From Dermacentor variabilis (lineage: Eukaryota > Arthropoda > Arachnida > Ixodida > Ixodidae), in contig NC_134568.1 in NCBI RefSeq assembly GCF_050947875.1, forward strand, positions 210,087,845 to 210,151,844: a DNA stretch of 64,000 nt. The letters run 5' to 3'. The position numbers were made by a program, and so were the translations under genes. The notes beneath the pieces are model-generated. The model did not search any database. It saw nothing but the letters and a program-made list of their open reading frames with translations, and had not been told where the DNA came from. Positions 12,201 to 24,200 of this stretch are shown here, piece by piece. Numbering within the stretch: the stretch's first letter is position 1; each line of letters opens with the position of its first letter.

Positions 12201-15200
12201 AATAAATCAACAGGGTTCTGTTGTATATGGCTCAGATATTTGCCATATTTTTGCAAAGTCACGCAGGGTACTAGTAAGCCATCAGTTTGTTGTCTGGAGG
12301 CATTTCGCTTCCTATTTACTGATTTTGCTACTGTGCAGTGGTGATATAGAGTCGAATCCAGGGCCTGCTACTGCACATTTTGAACGATTACTCAAAGGTC
12401 AGAACACAATATTGAAAAAGCTGTCATCAAATTGAGAACAGGTGCTTTGCTGAAATAGAACTGAAGGCTCATATTGTGTCATTAGAGGAAACAATCATGT
12501 GTGGATGATATTCCTTCTACACTGGCTAATGTTGAGGCACAGCAGCATCAGAATCAGGCAACATTGTCGGCTTTTGGTTAAAAAATTGACGACATTGATA
12601 ATCATCAAAGGCGGGATAATCTACTTTTTTATGGTCTTGAAAATAGGGACACTCTCGAAAATGCAACTAAATCAAGTGAACTTGCCTCAAATCTGTGCCG
12701 TACGAAATTGGAACTTAATGCTGTTGGAATTGAGTGTGCTCACAGGATAGGAACCTATCTTGCAGATTAAGCATGCCCAATTGTACTGAAGTTTTCCTCC
12801 TTCGAAGAATGCCAACAAGTGTCAACTAATGCACGTAAGTTAAAGGGCACGAACTATAGCATTTCAGACAATTTTTCACACGTGGTGAGGGATAAAAGAG
12901 GCCATTTATGGTATTTTGTGAAACAGAATAGGCAAGAACGTATAAAAGCAGTACTAAAGTTTTATACCCTATACATGGACAACAAACGCTATCAGATTGA
13001 TGCTGTGACCAACGAAGTGAAGCAGATGTGACCATCACTAATCACTGAGATAAAGGAAATGCTTAATGTTTTGGTAATAAACTGCAGGAGCATAAGAAAT
13101 AAAGTCGATTCTTTCCATATCCTTGTTAGGTCAGTTGAGCCAACAATGTAGTTATTGGCACCGAGTCATGGTTGGACTCTAGCACCTTAAATTCTGACGT
13201 TTTCCCAGGTGGCTATCATTGTTTCAAACATGATTGAGGAGCAAGAGGGGTAGGAGTATTTTATTCTTGTTAGCTCAAGCTTATTGTGTGTGCTGCTGGA
13301 ATGTTCTATAGCTTATTCTGAGTATGTTTTTTGCAAAGTGAGGCTATCTAAGGGAAAAAGCTTAGTTATTGGATCATATTACCGTCCTCCCGGATCATCA
13401 TATGACCAGTTTGTTCAGCTGTCTGCTTTCCTTGACACGCTTGAAAACAATATCGCAATACAAGGGGGAGATTTTAATCTTCCAGATATAGACTGCTCGT
13501 GTGATGACCCTGTAGGATTGTTCACTGGCCGTGTACATTCTGCATTTTTGGATATTGTCTGTGATTTTACGTTTCAACAGTACATTTCTGATGCATCACG
13601 GAACGATGGCACAGGTCATGTACTTGATTTGCTCTTGTGTAATGTTCCAAACATTATAATGAATGTAAAAGGGCTTCCCGGTTTAAGTGACCATCATGTT
13701 TTAGTGCTGATATAAACGTTCAATATGTGTTCATGCCGAAAAAGGAACCCAGAAAGATTTACGTGTATAAGAGGGCTGATTTTGTTGCTATAATTCCTGC
13801 GTTAAGAGTCATATTTTCCTACCGTTGATGCATTAGTTGATGAATTGAGCATGGAACAGTTATGGAAGCTGTTTAAAGACAAGCTTTTTGAATTGCACAA
13901 TACTTTTGTTCCTACTCATGTTATCTTACCTAATGGTCAAAGGATAATCCTTGGTTTAATCATCAGCTGCGCACACTAATATGAAAAATTGGAAGAGTTT
14001 ATCTCAAGTTTGGGAGAGCCAAGTCCCAGGATACTTTGTTAGAGCTGAAATGTTTGAAAAAAAAGTTTTCAGGGTCTTACGGAGAAGGCCAAGCTTACTT
14101 ATTTTGAAAACCTTGGTATAAAGTTGCTCATTGATTCCAAAGAGTTCTTGAGATTGGTTAGGTGTAACGGTAAAGAAAACAATTCTATCCCCCCATTAAA
14201 GAGCTCCAAAACCGTAACTGATGATGATGAAGACAAAGTGAAACTTTTTAGCAATTTTTTCTTGTCAGTGTATAGACCAAAGCGTTCTCACACTGCTAAT
14301 GTGATCTTCCAAATAAACATTAATCAAATACTTGAGGTTATATTTGGCGTAGAAGGTTTGCGTAAATTCCTGCAGCAGATGAAGCCGGTGACCGCTTGTG
14401 GCCCTGATGATATTCCGGCAGTGATTCTTAAAAACTATTCTGGAATATTGTGGTTTTACTTTTCTTGGTTATTTACAAAGTGTTTATCTGGGTCTTGTTT
14501 ACCGCGTGATTGGAAGCTGGCACGGGTGGTACCCATTGACAAAGGCGGATCGAGAACTGCTGTTGAGAACTACAGACCGGTGTCTTTAACAAGTATCACA
14601 TGCAAGGTAATAGAACACATAATTTAGACTTCAATCATGTTGCATTTAGTTAAACACAATATTCTAAGCTCTAGTCAGCATGGTTTTTGACAAGGTTTTT
14701 CGTGTCCTACACAGTTAGAATTCTTTCATGATCTGGCCTCGGCAATGGACAAAACCAAAATTATAGACTGCATATTTCTACATTTCAAAAAAGCCTTCGA
14801 TGTGGTTGCACATGATCTTCTAATCTTAAACCTACAAATTGGACAACAGTGTCATAGCTTGGATTGCCGACTATCTTCGCACAATACAGCAGTCTGGAGT
14901 GTTCAACGGTTTTTCTTCTGTATATATTCCAGTAACCTTGGGTGTTCCTCAAAGATCAGTTTTGGGGTCCCCTCTAATTTTTACTCTTTATTAATGATAT
15001 TGAAACTGACCTTCCATCTTCATTTAGAATGTTTGCGGATGACTGTGTCATAGAGTCAGAGATAACACAAGTGACACTTCATCATTACAGACTGATTTAG
15101 GCATTATAGAAACATGGTGCAATATGTGGGAAATGTCGCTAAATGTTCAGAAATGTGTTCACGTCACCTTTTCAAGGAAGCAAGCATTTCAGTCGTGTAT

Positions 15201-18200
15201 ACCTTGAGTAATATGGCATTGAAAAAGGTTGACGAATACAAATATTTAGGAAATTTAATGAAGCCTGATTTAACATAGAACAGGCACATTACGCATATTA
15301 AGAATAAGGCAATAGGTTCATTGACATACCTGCCCTGCAATTTCAGTCAGTTACTGGATAAATTAAAACAGTAATTGTATTTCACTTATGTTCGTAGTTT
15401 ACTTGATTACGGTTTTATCTGTTGGGATCCATAAATGGCTGATTTCATGGAACACCTTGAAAGAGTGCAGAATAGGGCAGCTAGGTTTGTTCTCAATAAT
15501 TATAGTAGAAAATTAAGTATGACAGAAAGTAAAATTAAATTATCGTGGCAAGCATTAAAAGACTGACGAAAAAAATTTCAGGTTGAAATTTTTTCACACC
15601 GTTTATTATTCAAAAATAAGGATTGAGAGAGAAAGATATATTAAGTTGCCTACTTATATGTCGATGAGACGCGACCATGCACTGTAAGTCCGCGAGTTCC
15701 CTTTCAGGGGTGACGTCTTTAGGTCTTCTTTTTTTGTTTGATCTATAAGAGAATGGAATGCTCTTTCTCCTCACATTGTTAATATTGAAAACAATGATAC
15801 ATTTTATCACACTTTATGTATGTGATAACTTGTCTATTCCTTCACACTGTAATCCCCCCTGCTATAATGCCCGTATTACAATAAATAAATAAATAAATAT
15901 AGAGCGTATTTTTTTCTTCCATCATTGTGTGTAGTATTGTTTTATCTCGTGTATCTGCAGTTTTTCTTTGGTGCATGAGATACTATTTGCTGTCAGCTTG
16001 GAACGAATATGTGTTTAAATTTATGCAGGTGACATCTTTGGTCTTGCAGCATAGCTTGCTTTCCTGTTTATCTTTATGAGCACTTGTGCTGTGAATTTTT
16101 AGTGGTTTGTGCAAGCTTTGGAGTGTTATTTTGACTGACACTGCAAGGAGCAGGCATATACAAGCTGCTTATTCTCTCGCTTTATTTTACTTGCAGGCCA
16201 TCTGTGCCCTGCAGGAGATGTTCAACACTGCTGAGATGGAGTCCTGTGCTAAGGAGGCATTTGGCCATGTTTTCTCAGCCCTCCTGTTGGCCGCAGCCAG
16301 CTATGTTGGCGTCAGTGCAGTGAGCTTTGTTACAACAAACACTGCTAGCAAGCAGGAGTCCGGAGCCAGCCCTAAACTGCTTCCACTACGGTGCTGAAAC
16401 CCTTGCTCTTCTTTTGAAAGCAGTATCCAAGAAATATGTGTTGCTTGCCTGGTTTTTTTCACTGCAACATTAAAAAACTAATAATAATACAGATACAGAA
16501 ATAGAGACCACATGATTTGTGTTCCCAGTAGTGGTGCATTCATCCCATGCTGTTTTTCTTCTGTTCTTCAATCTGAAGCAGCAGTGCAATGCTGCATTTC
16601 TACATGAGTATGGCTGCGTGAATATAGCAAGACAAAAGAATGAAGAAAGTCACAGTTTTGGACAAAGTGCAAAGCGGTATGGTAATAGCCTGAACGTTTC
16701 TGAGGATAGCTGTGAATTTTTTCCTTTCCATGGTTTCATTTCGAGACTCAATAGATTATGGCAAGCTGGTGATCCTACATCTTAGCATATAGGCTGCTCA
16801 CAATCTGCCGACTCCAGGGTAACCACAGGTTGTGGGACACAGTCTAATTGTGTGGGCAGACCTACTGCCTTCATCAATTTTAGTGGTTACTGCACATGTA
16901 TAATGTGCATTTAAAATGGGCAGGTGCAGCGCGTAACCCTTAACCATGCACCCTTATAACTATGGAGGGATTGTTTTTAATGTGTGAGGTGTATGCAGTT
17001 AAACCTCAGTATAACGAACTTCAGTGTAATGAAGTTCTCAATATAACGAATTATTTAACTTTCATAACATCATGTCCATAGAACACCATGTATTTAGAAC
17101 CTCAGTATAACTAAGTGTGTGTGTATGTGATTTCAATATAACGAAATTTCACTGCCACTTCAAAAGAATGCTAAGACAATAAAGGGAAACTTCTGCAAAT
17201 GCAGATGGTGGAAGGATTGAATTTCAAGTGAGTGCTTGCAAATGCACCTCTCGAATTGCGAGCTGCACGACAAGAGCGACCGCCGAAGTGGAGCTGCATC
17301 ATGCTCCGTATAAATTTGTCCAAGTGCGATAAGATCCTATTGTGCACCGCGCACTGTATGGTTTAGGTGCGAGTGAAAGTGTGCAAGGGTGAGACAAGAA
17401 AGATGTTGGCTTCATGAGTGCCGCCTTCCCATGCGAGCAAAGAGAAGTGTAGGGGAGCGAGCTCGCGGTAATGCGATCAAGTGCGTGCGTGCGGGGGGGG
17501 AGGGTCAATATGTGGCTCGCGTCTTGCCTGTGGCTGCATATGGCTGTGAGCGTGACAGAACGCATACGCAACCGCACACCCTGCACTTCAGGGTAATCTG
17601 CTGCGTGTGCAGTGAGTGGGCATGCCGAGATGTCGTGGCGCCATGTAAGCTGTCTTACTGTGCATTTAGTATTGTAGGTTCCGTAATCTCGAGTTTCGGT
17701 CACCCATTGGAGTGAGAGGCAGCCGAAGCATTCGCTTCCCACTGCCGACACTTTTCCTGATTGTGTCTCCCAATGTAGGTGACTCCATTAACTGCGGGGG
17801 CAGAGTGCATGCAAAATCGTGGCTGGTTTAGCTTTAATTCACACCGCCAAAAAGACATTGTTGACGTACGTGCCGTGAAACCGTATCATTCATCGCCGAC
17901 TCCCAAGTTTATAAAAATCAATTGTTTTCTCATTCAACTTTGCTTTTTGCGATTGCCGGATAATTCTGAAAATTCTGCAGACCCTTTCCGTGTAACAAAA
18001 ATCAATCGGCGACTGTACCTATCTACATGAAAGGTTGATTTTCAATAGAACGAAATTTCGATGTAACAAAGTAATTTGCCAATTTTACCGATTTCGTTAT
18101 ATCGAGGTTTAATTGTATATCAGTACATAGCTCACCAGTAGCAGTAGTTCTTGAGTAGGCACTTCTTTGTAGACATCAGTGCAAACCTATATGTACTGAA

Positions 18201-21200
18201 ATTATATTAAGACAGACACCACTGACTACTCTGAGCGCACATAAGCAAGTCAAAAGCCATAACAGTGATAACTGCTATGGGCTCTTGTTTTGCATTTAAG
18301 TAGCTATCACTGTTCTATAGCTGTTCAATTCCATGTAGTCCTGCATTTTGACAAGGTGTTGGGTCTCCATACTCATCTCAACGTTTTCATTGTTGCTGCT
18401 TTTTATTGCAAAAAGCAGTAAACATTACAGTGTACCAGTTGCATGTCATTTAATGTCAAATTTCATCCTAGTGGTTCAAGGACTGAAAGCATCTCACATA
18501 CTGCGATGTTTACAGATGTGCTCTTCAGGCATTTGAGGCCTTCCTAAGGCGGGCAGGTCAGGAAGAAATTGTGGCCAGTATGGAAAAGGATGGCCACTGG
18601 GACAGCATGGAGCAAGATGAAGTTTTTCCAGATTCTATTACTGTGTTGGCTGGGTGAGTTATCTTTAAAGTTTGCAGGTGTTTTCTTGTCACTAAAGTAT
18701 ATATTAGGTGTGTGCGAATACTTAAATATTCGATTTCGAATCGAATAGTGAATGGTCGAATAATTCGATTCGTGAATCGAATATTGAATATTGGTACCTT
18801 TGGTGAATGTCCCGGCCGTGGTCGGTGCCTTGACATATTCAAGCATTCTCACACTGCGCAATCTTTATTGGTACAAAGTTCGACCAGGTTGACGATACCA
18901 ATCGAAACAATTAACGCTACGTGAACAGAGGGAACAAAAGCAGTGCATATGGAAAGCACGGAAGCATGTGTGAAGATCGGGCCGATTAACCACTGGAAGG
19001 CACGCTGATTACATTGAATACACGAGTTCACTGTTCATGCATGCAAATTCACACGTTGTGGTGCTTTCTACCCCCATGCGAGCACTTAGACAAACTTGGC
19101 ACACATGCTCGTTGCAGTTGCCAGCTGTTCAACCGTGGACCTGAACACCAACGTAACAGCCATCAATTTAACCCATATGTATTATTTTGGGAACAGTCAC
19201 TGATGAACCACCTTCAGGAGCATATTAGTGACAAGCTTTATGCTACGGTTTTTGGCCCATTATCACATTGGCACAGCCACACCATTGGCCACACTGTCTA
19301 GCCCATTAGGCCTAATCGGAAATGTGTTGTCGGGTGTCGGCGACTCAAGTTATGGTTACCAAATCAATGCAAATCTAGTCACAGCAGTCGCACGATCCTC
19401 AGAAAGCCTACAAACCACCTCACCAACGAAAGCAAGAGCATGGGATCACTTGTATGTTCATGGGCGCCATCTTTGCAAAGTACCGTACAGTGGCGCCTCG
19501 TTCCAAACACAATTTGTAGGCGCACAACGGTCTCTTCTCGTATCTTCGAGCAACCCGTCACTGGATTTATACAGTGGGCTTGAAAATATTGTGTGACAGC
19601 ACGCTGACCCTTGGCTGCAGATGCATTTACAAATACAGCAGATGGACGCGGACGAAAAGAAGAAAAAACAATATGCAAAAGAAAGAGCCCCCCCCCCCCC
19701 CAGGTGTCATTGCCAGAGTTCTGTCATCCACATCATTTGGGGGTTCTTTTGCGTTGCCTCTACCTTTTCACTTAAAATTTTATTGTGGTTAAAAGCTTAC
19801 TGCATCATTGTTGGCATGAACGTGCACAACTTTTAATTCATGCTTTCATTTATTTCTGCAAATCCTGACAATAGGAGGACAAGCGCATTATAAGCACCAG
19901 CGGCAGCTACCTCATCCGTGTTTTCTCACTTCAACTTTTTTTAAGCTTTCCACTGTAAACACCTTGCACAGACACAATATATTTAAATATATACACAGGA
20001 CAAACAAAGTTTATTATATTTTTTAAAGAGGAGGTAGTCAACTAACAATTATTTCTAATAGCCTATGCCTAGAGAAAGAATATGTTGCTGTATGTTGACC
20101 TCACTTCAAATTGCTTTGTGTGCTTTTTTAACATTGAAAAAATATTGGCAGACTTCAGTCACCCCATCGGCAGTCTTTTATCAACGGTGTGTCTCAACAT
20201 TGATATATGTCTCAACATTGCTTCTCTTTCCAGTAAGCAATGCTGATGACTCATTAAAAAAAAAACTCTTCTAATAATTTACAGTGTTTATAAGAGATGG
20301 AAACATCACCACTTGCATGCAGCCGCTCATAAAGTAGTCAGATTCACTCAAAATCTTAATCAATAGCAGTCATGCGCAACAGTACTTATACTCAAACTCA
20401 GTTAAAAAATAGGGAAAAAAAGACAAAAAAAAAAAAGAGGCTGCAGTTTCACTGGAAAGGTGAAGCACTAGATTAGTGATAGGAAAGTACAAGACAATTA
20501 CATGAAGGAAGATTACACCACCGAGAGATGCCATATTCTTGGTGGTGTTAGAGGACTCCAGGCTGTGAAATTGAACTGTCTCCTACCATGAGGTCTTCTA
20601 AATACTCATATAAGGCTGTCAATACATATGCAGTAGAACCTCGTTGATACGTTCCCATTACATTTGTTTTCCTGGTGCCAACGTTAGTAATCGAGAACAC
20701 AAAAAATTGCTCAATAAAGTTACGTAGATTTTTTACTGGTTCATACGTTCCCAGAAAACACGATTTTTCAACACCAACATTCAGTACATCTCCAAACTGC
20801 GATCATATGATACGTTTTCCAGCTGCTAGACCCAGTTCTTCCCAGTTCCTTCATGAGATCACCTTTAGCTGTCATTGGTGCAACATGAAGTCGCCAGGAA
20901 TCTCGGGGAATGATACCCCGGCGTTCTTCTTTCTTGCACTTGATGTGCACATAGGCTCACAGCAGTACCTCATGACGAACACTCTCCATACACAAAACGG
21001 AAGCAAACAAAACTTAGGGCATCTTCCTGTGCACGTCGACACCAGCGCATAAACGATTACTTTGCTTATCACACGTGAATGAGTCCCGCAAGCCTGTACA
21101 CGGCCTGTGTGTCAGCCGGTAGTGCCACGAGTGGCAAGTGCTGGCAAATGAGAAAGAGCATGATTCAACAGGAGGGGCTCTTTTCACAGACATAGTTAAT

Positions 21201-24200
21201 AAAGGAGGCATTGCTTCGTTTAATGCTGTTTCGTACCAACGGTCATGACAAAAAGTCGAGGAAAATCTGATGACGAAGGGTTTTTTGTTTCTGAAATTTC
21301 AGTTTTTGTTATACATTGATTCTGTGGGGTAAGCGGCAGTGCCACAAAGGCGTCAAAATTATCGGTCATGTCCGAAAAGTTGGGCATCCCAAAAATTGGT
21401 CATTGACTGTTTTGCTAATTTTAGTTAATAAATGAAAAATGTATGTCTGTGATCTCAAAGAGACAAAAAGAAATGATTTCATCTTTGCACTGCCTGTCTA
21501 AATGCAACAATTGCACATTGCTGCATCTGCTGCACGTGGCCTCCTAAATGCGTAGTGTAGATACTGCAGCCACCATGAGGAGCTGCCACCAGCCATATAG
21601 CTTTCATCCTTTGGGTGCAACCAGCTTGGCATTGCTCTCACGCGCCCCTTTGCTGTCTCCCCTGTGTAGCTTCCAGAGCACTAGTAGAAATGAAATGAGA
21701 AACAAAGCCACTAATCAGTCTGATAGCCACATCAAACTTTGCGTGTCCTTCAACAATTCAAAAAATTTTTGCAGCAGTAAATTTGTGAGGTGACGTAATT
21801 TAATGGTGATGTCATTCTATAATTAGTTAATTAGTTATAAAAGTGTTTCAGGGACCCTTTAAAGGGCAGCACTGGTGATTTTTCGATGTCCACTGACCTC
21901 AATAATATTTTGAATATACGTTCTCTATTACACTCCAATTATCTGTGCTAAACGATATAACTGCAAGTCATTTAGATTTCATGAAAATGAATTTTGAAGA
22001 TTGGTTGCATGTTTCTGACTCATTCCCACAAATGTATGACATTTTACTGGCCACCCTGTGTTTGTGATGTCAGACACTACGCCTCCACTTCACCCAGAAA
22101 TGACAAGCCGGCTCCTTTTTCTACGAGACAATGGCCGTCAATCATCGTTTTGAGACGTAATAAACCGGTACTTCTCTTCGTCTTGCCGTAGCTCAGTGCA
22201 TTACACTTGGGCACGTCAACTGCTTCACGCGGCAGCAGCAGGTCAAAAGCAAACAGCGATCCTTCAGCGCTCATATCTTTGCTGAAATTCCCGTTGTCTA
22301 GTTTAGAAAAGCTCCCCATGTTGTCGGAAGACATCAGCTTCACTTTTTTGGCATTAGCACCATGCATACCGTGTGTTTAGCATGCGTTCTGCATATTTGC
22401 ATTACAGTAGTGTAGGGCTTGACGTCATCTACCCATCGTAACATCACGCGAAGCAGCTACCTGTTTTGGTTTCAATACTTTGATATTTATTGGATATATA
22501 AAATTATTGATGAATTTATAAGCAAATTGAACCACCCTGCCGGTGACAGGACTGTCAATGCCATTTGAAACTGACAATAATAATCCTAATACAGTAAAAA
22601 AAATGCTGGAGTACCCTTTAACCGCTTAAGTGTTTTGGACGAGAATAACTTGTCAGCACAATCCTGGTTAATTTTGCTTTGGACAAGCTCAGCTCACCAC
22701 TGGCAATAATCTCATTTTTAAGGCAATTTGGGCGAACTCAGCACATGAACTGAGTTTTTCTTTCTACTACACAGACTGCTGCAATGCCAGTGTTTGAAAT
22801 CTGGTGTTATTTCGCCATTTTTTTTTTTACTACATAGTTGTCGGCACTTTTACGGTGCCTCAAAGGCTGCGTTGATTCAGTCTTCTATCTGGCTACCATC
22901 TATGTTGTAGATGGCCGCCATTTCATTTAACACTGGAGCGGTGCATTTATTGCAGTATTTGTCTTCTAGTACATAGATGGCAACACTCTGTAAGCACTTC
23001 AAGACCGCATTTTTGGAATTTTGCATTTTTTTCGCTTTTTGGCAGATTTGCACCGATGGCGTCTGCCACTGAAAGCTTGCACATGAGTCGCGTGTCCAAA
23101 AGAAATCCACTGCTTGACTCTCAGTGAATGTAAGAGTGAAAGCAATTCACTAGTTTTGTTCTTCAAGCGAAGAGGATGATGGTAGTCTTTTCATTACTTC
23201 TTCTACTGAAAGTGATGATTCGGAAAACGAAAACGATGTTGACTTGGCCCAACAGTGGTGCAGCGTGGATGCTGACAGCCCCCTCCCCCCCCCCCTTCAT
23301 TTTCAGAGGAGGGCTGTCTTGTAAGAATGCATGGAAAACTCTCTTCGGTGAAGAAGCTTGCTTTGCAGGCGGAATAGTTGATTTTGGAGCAGCGTAAAAT
23401 AAAACATTTTTTCTCATTTCCAACTGCATTGTTCATGGCAATGACAAGTACAAATATATTAAAACCTTGTTAATTCGGATTTCACGGAACAGAATAACAT
23501 GTCCGAATTAACTGAATGTTGAATTATCGAAGGTATCAGGAAAACAATAAGCAAATGCTTACTACATCAACATGCTTTTATTTACTGAATGAATCGGCCA
23601 ATCCTGTTTCTATTTTTGCACAAAAGCAGTGCAGAAGCTGCAATTCTCATCATCTCATGACTGATTAGTGCTTGCAGCAGCGAAGGCCTCGAGACTTCCT
23701 TCATAGCGTGGCTGCGGTGCACATCTTCATTTGAGACATGCTTTTCACTACCGCGCGCACATCCCGATTATTTTTTTGCCAGTGTCACCAGGTCACTGCC
23801 CATCGTTATGTAGATGATGCTCTTTATCCTCAACAGCTTTGCACTGAGTAAAAACGAATCTACCATTTGCCGCAAGCTCTGCAGATGAAACCGCGGCCGC
23901 TTTCGACACAATCATGGACGGCGCGCTTCCAATTCTGGAGGTGTGCAGCCGACGCATGCCCCGAATCACAACGCAACTTACGTCTGCTCCAGCTGTGGAC
24001 GAAGCAGCGGTCGCTGTCGACGCGGTCATATGATGCATGGGAACTACACAGTTATGAAGGCATGCGGCCGACACGCGTATACCGAGTTGAAATTACTGTT
24101 GGTGGCAACCGCTGTGGACAAAACCGCTGCCGTTATCGACGCAGTCGTGGATGGCGACTACACAGTCATGAAGGCATGCTGCCGATGCGGTGCTATGCGC

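Larger units (their letters stand above)
12352..15896 (+). mobile_element. CR1/L2-type non-LTR retrotransposon, near full length, decayed
   Basis: In order: ORF1 remnants (about 12500-13030), an apurinic-type endonuclease remnant (about 13059-13715), a reverse transcriptase remnant (about 14104-15060) and a 3' end in a short tandem AATA repeat (15880-15898). ATATAGAG occurs at 12344-12351 and again at 15897-15904, a candidate 8-bp target duplication. Reading frames change many times, with internal stops. The order of domains and the microsatellite-like tail fit the CR1/L2 branch; the exact clade would need a tree. Confidence 0.78.
6932..16196 (+). other. Intron 3 of the MROH1-like gene
   Basis: 9.3 kb. 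In order: a Tc1/mariner-type element (7543-9616) with a Penelope-like insertion (8540-9514), a foldback MITE (9778-9956), a perfect hairpin (10825-10856), a right end of another related DNA element (about 11220-11732), and a CR1/L2-type LINE (about 12352-15896). I see nothing clear at 6932-7540, 9960-10820 or 15905-16190. The stretch 11990-12090 resembles one inside the MITE at 39936-40745. Confidence 0.75.

Noticed and set aside
17299..17751. 150-codon minus-strand frame and 108-codon plus-strand frame
   Set aside because: They lie in the GC-rich middle of a DNA element, overlap each other, and show no domain. The homologous copy at 7923-8240 does not keep the frame.
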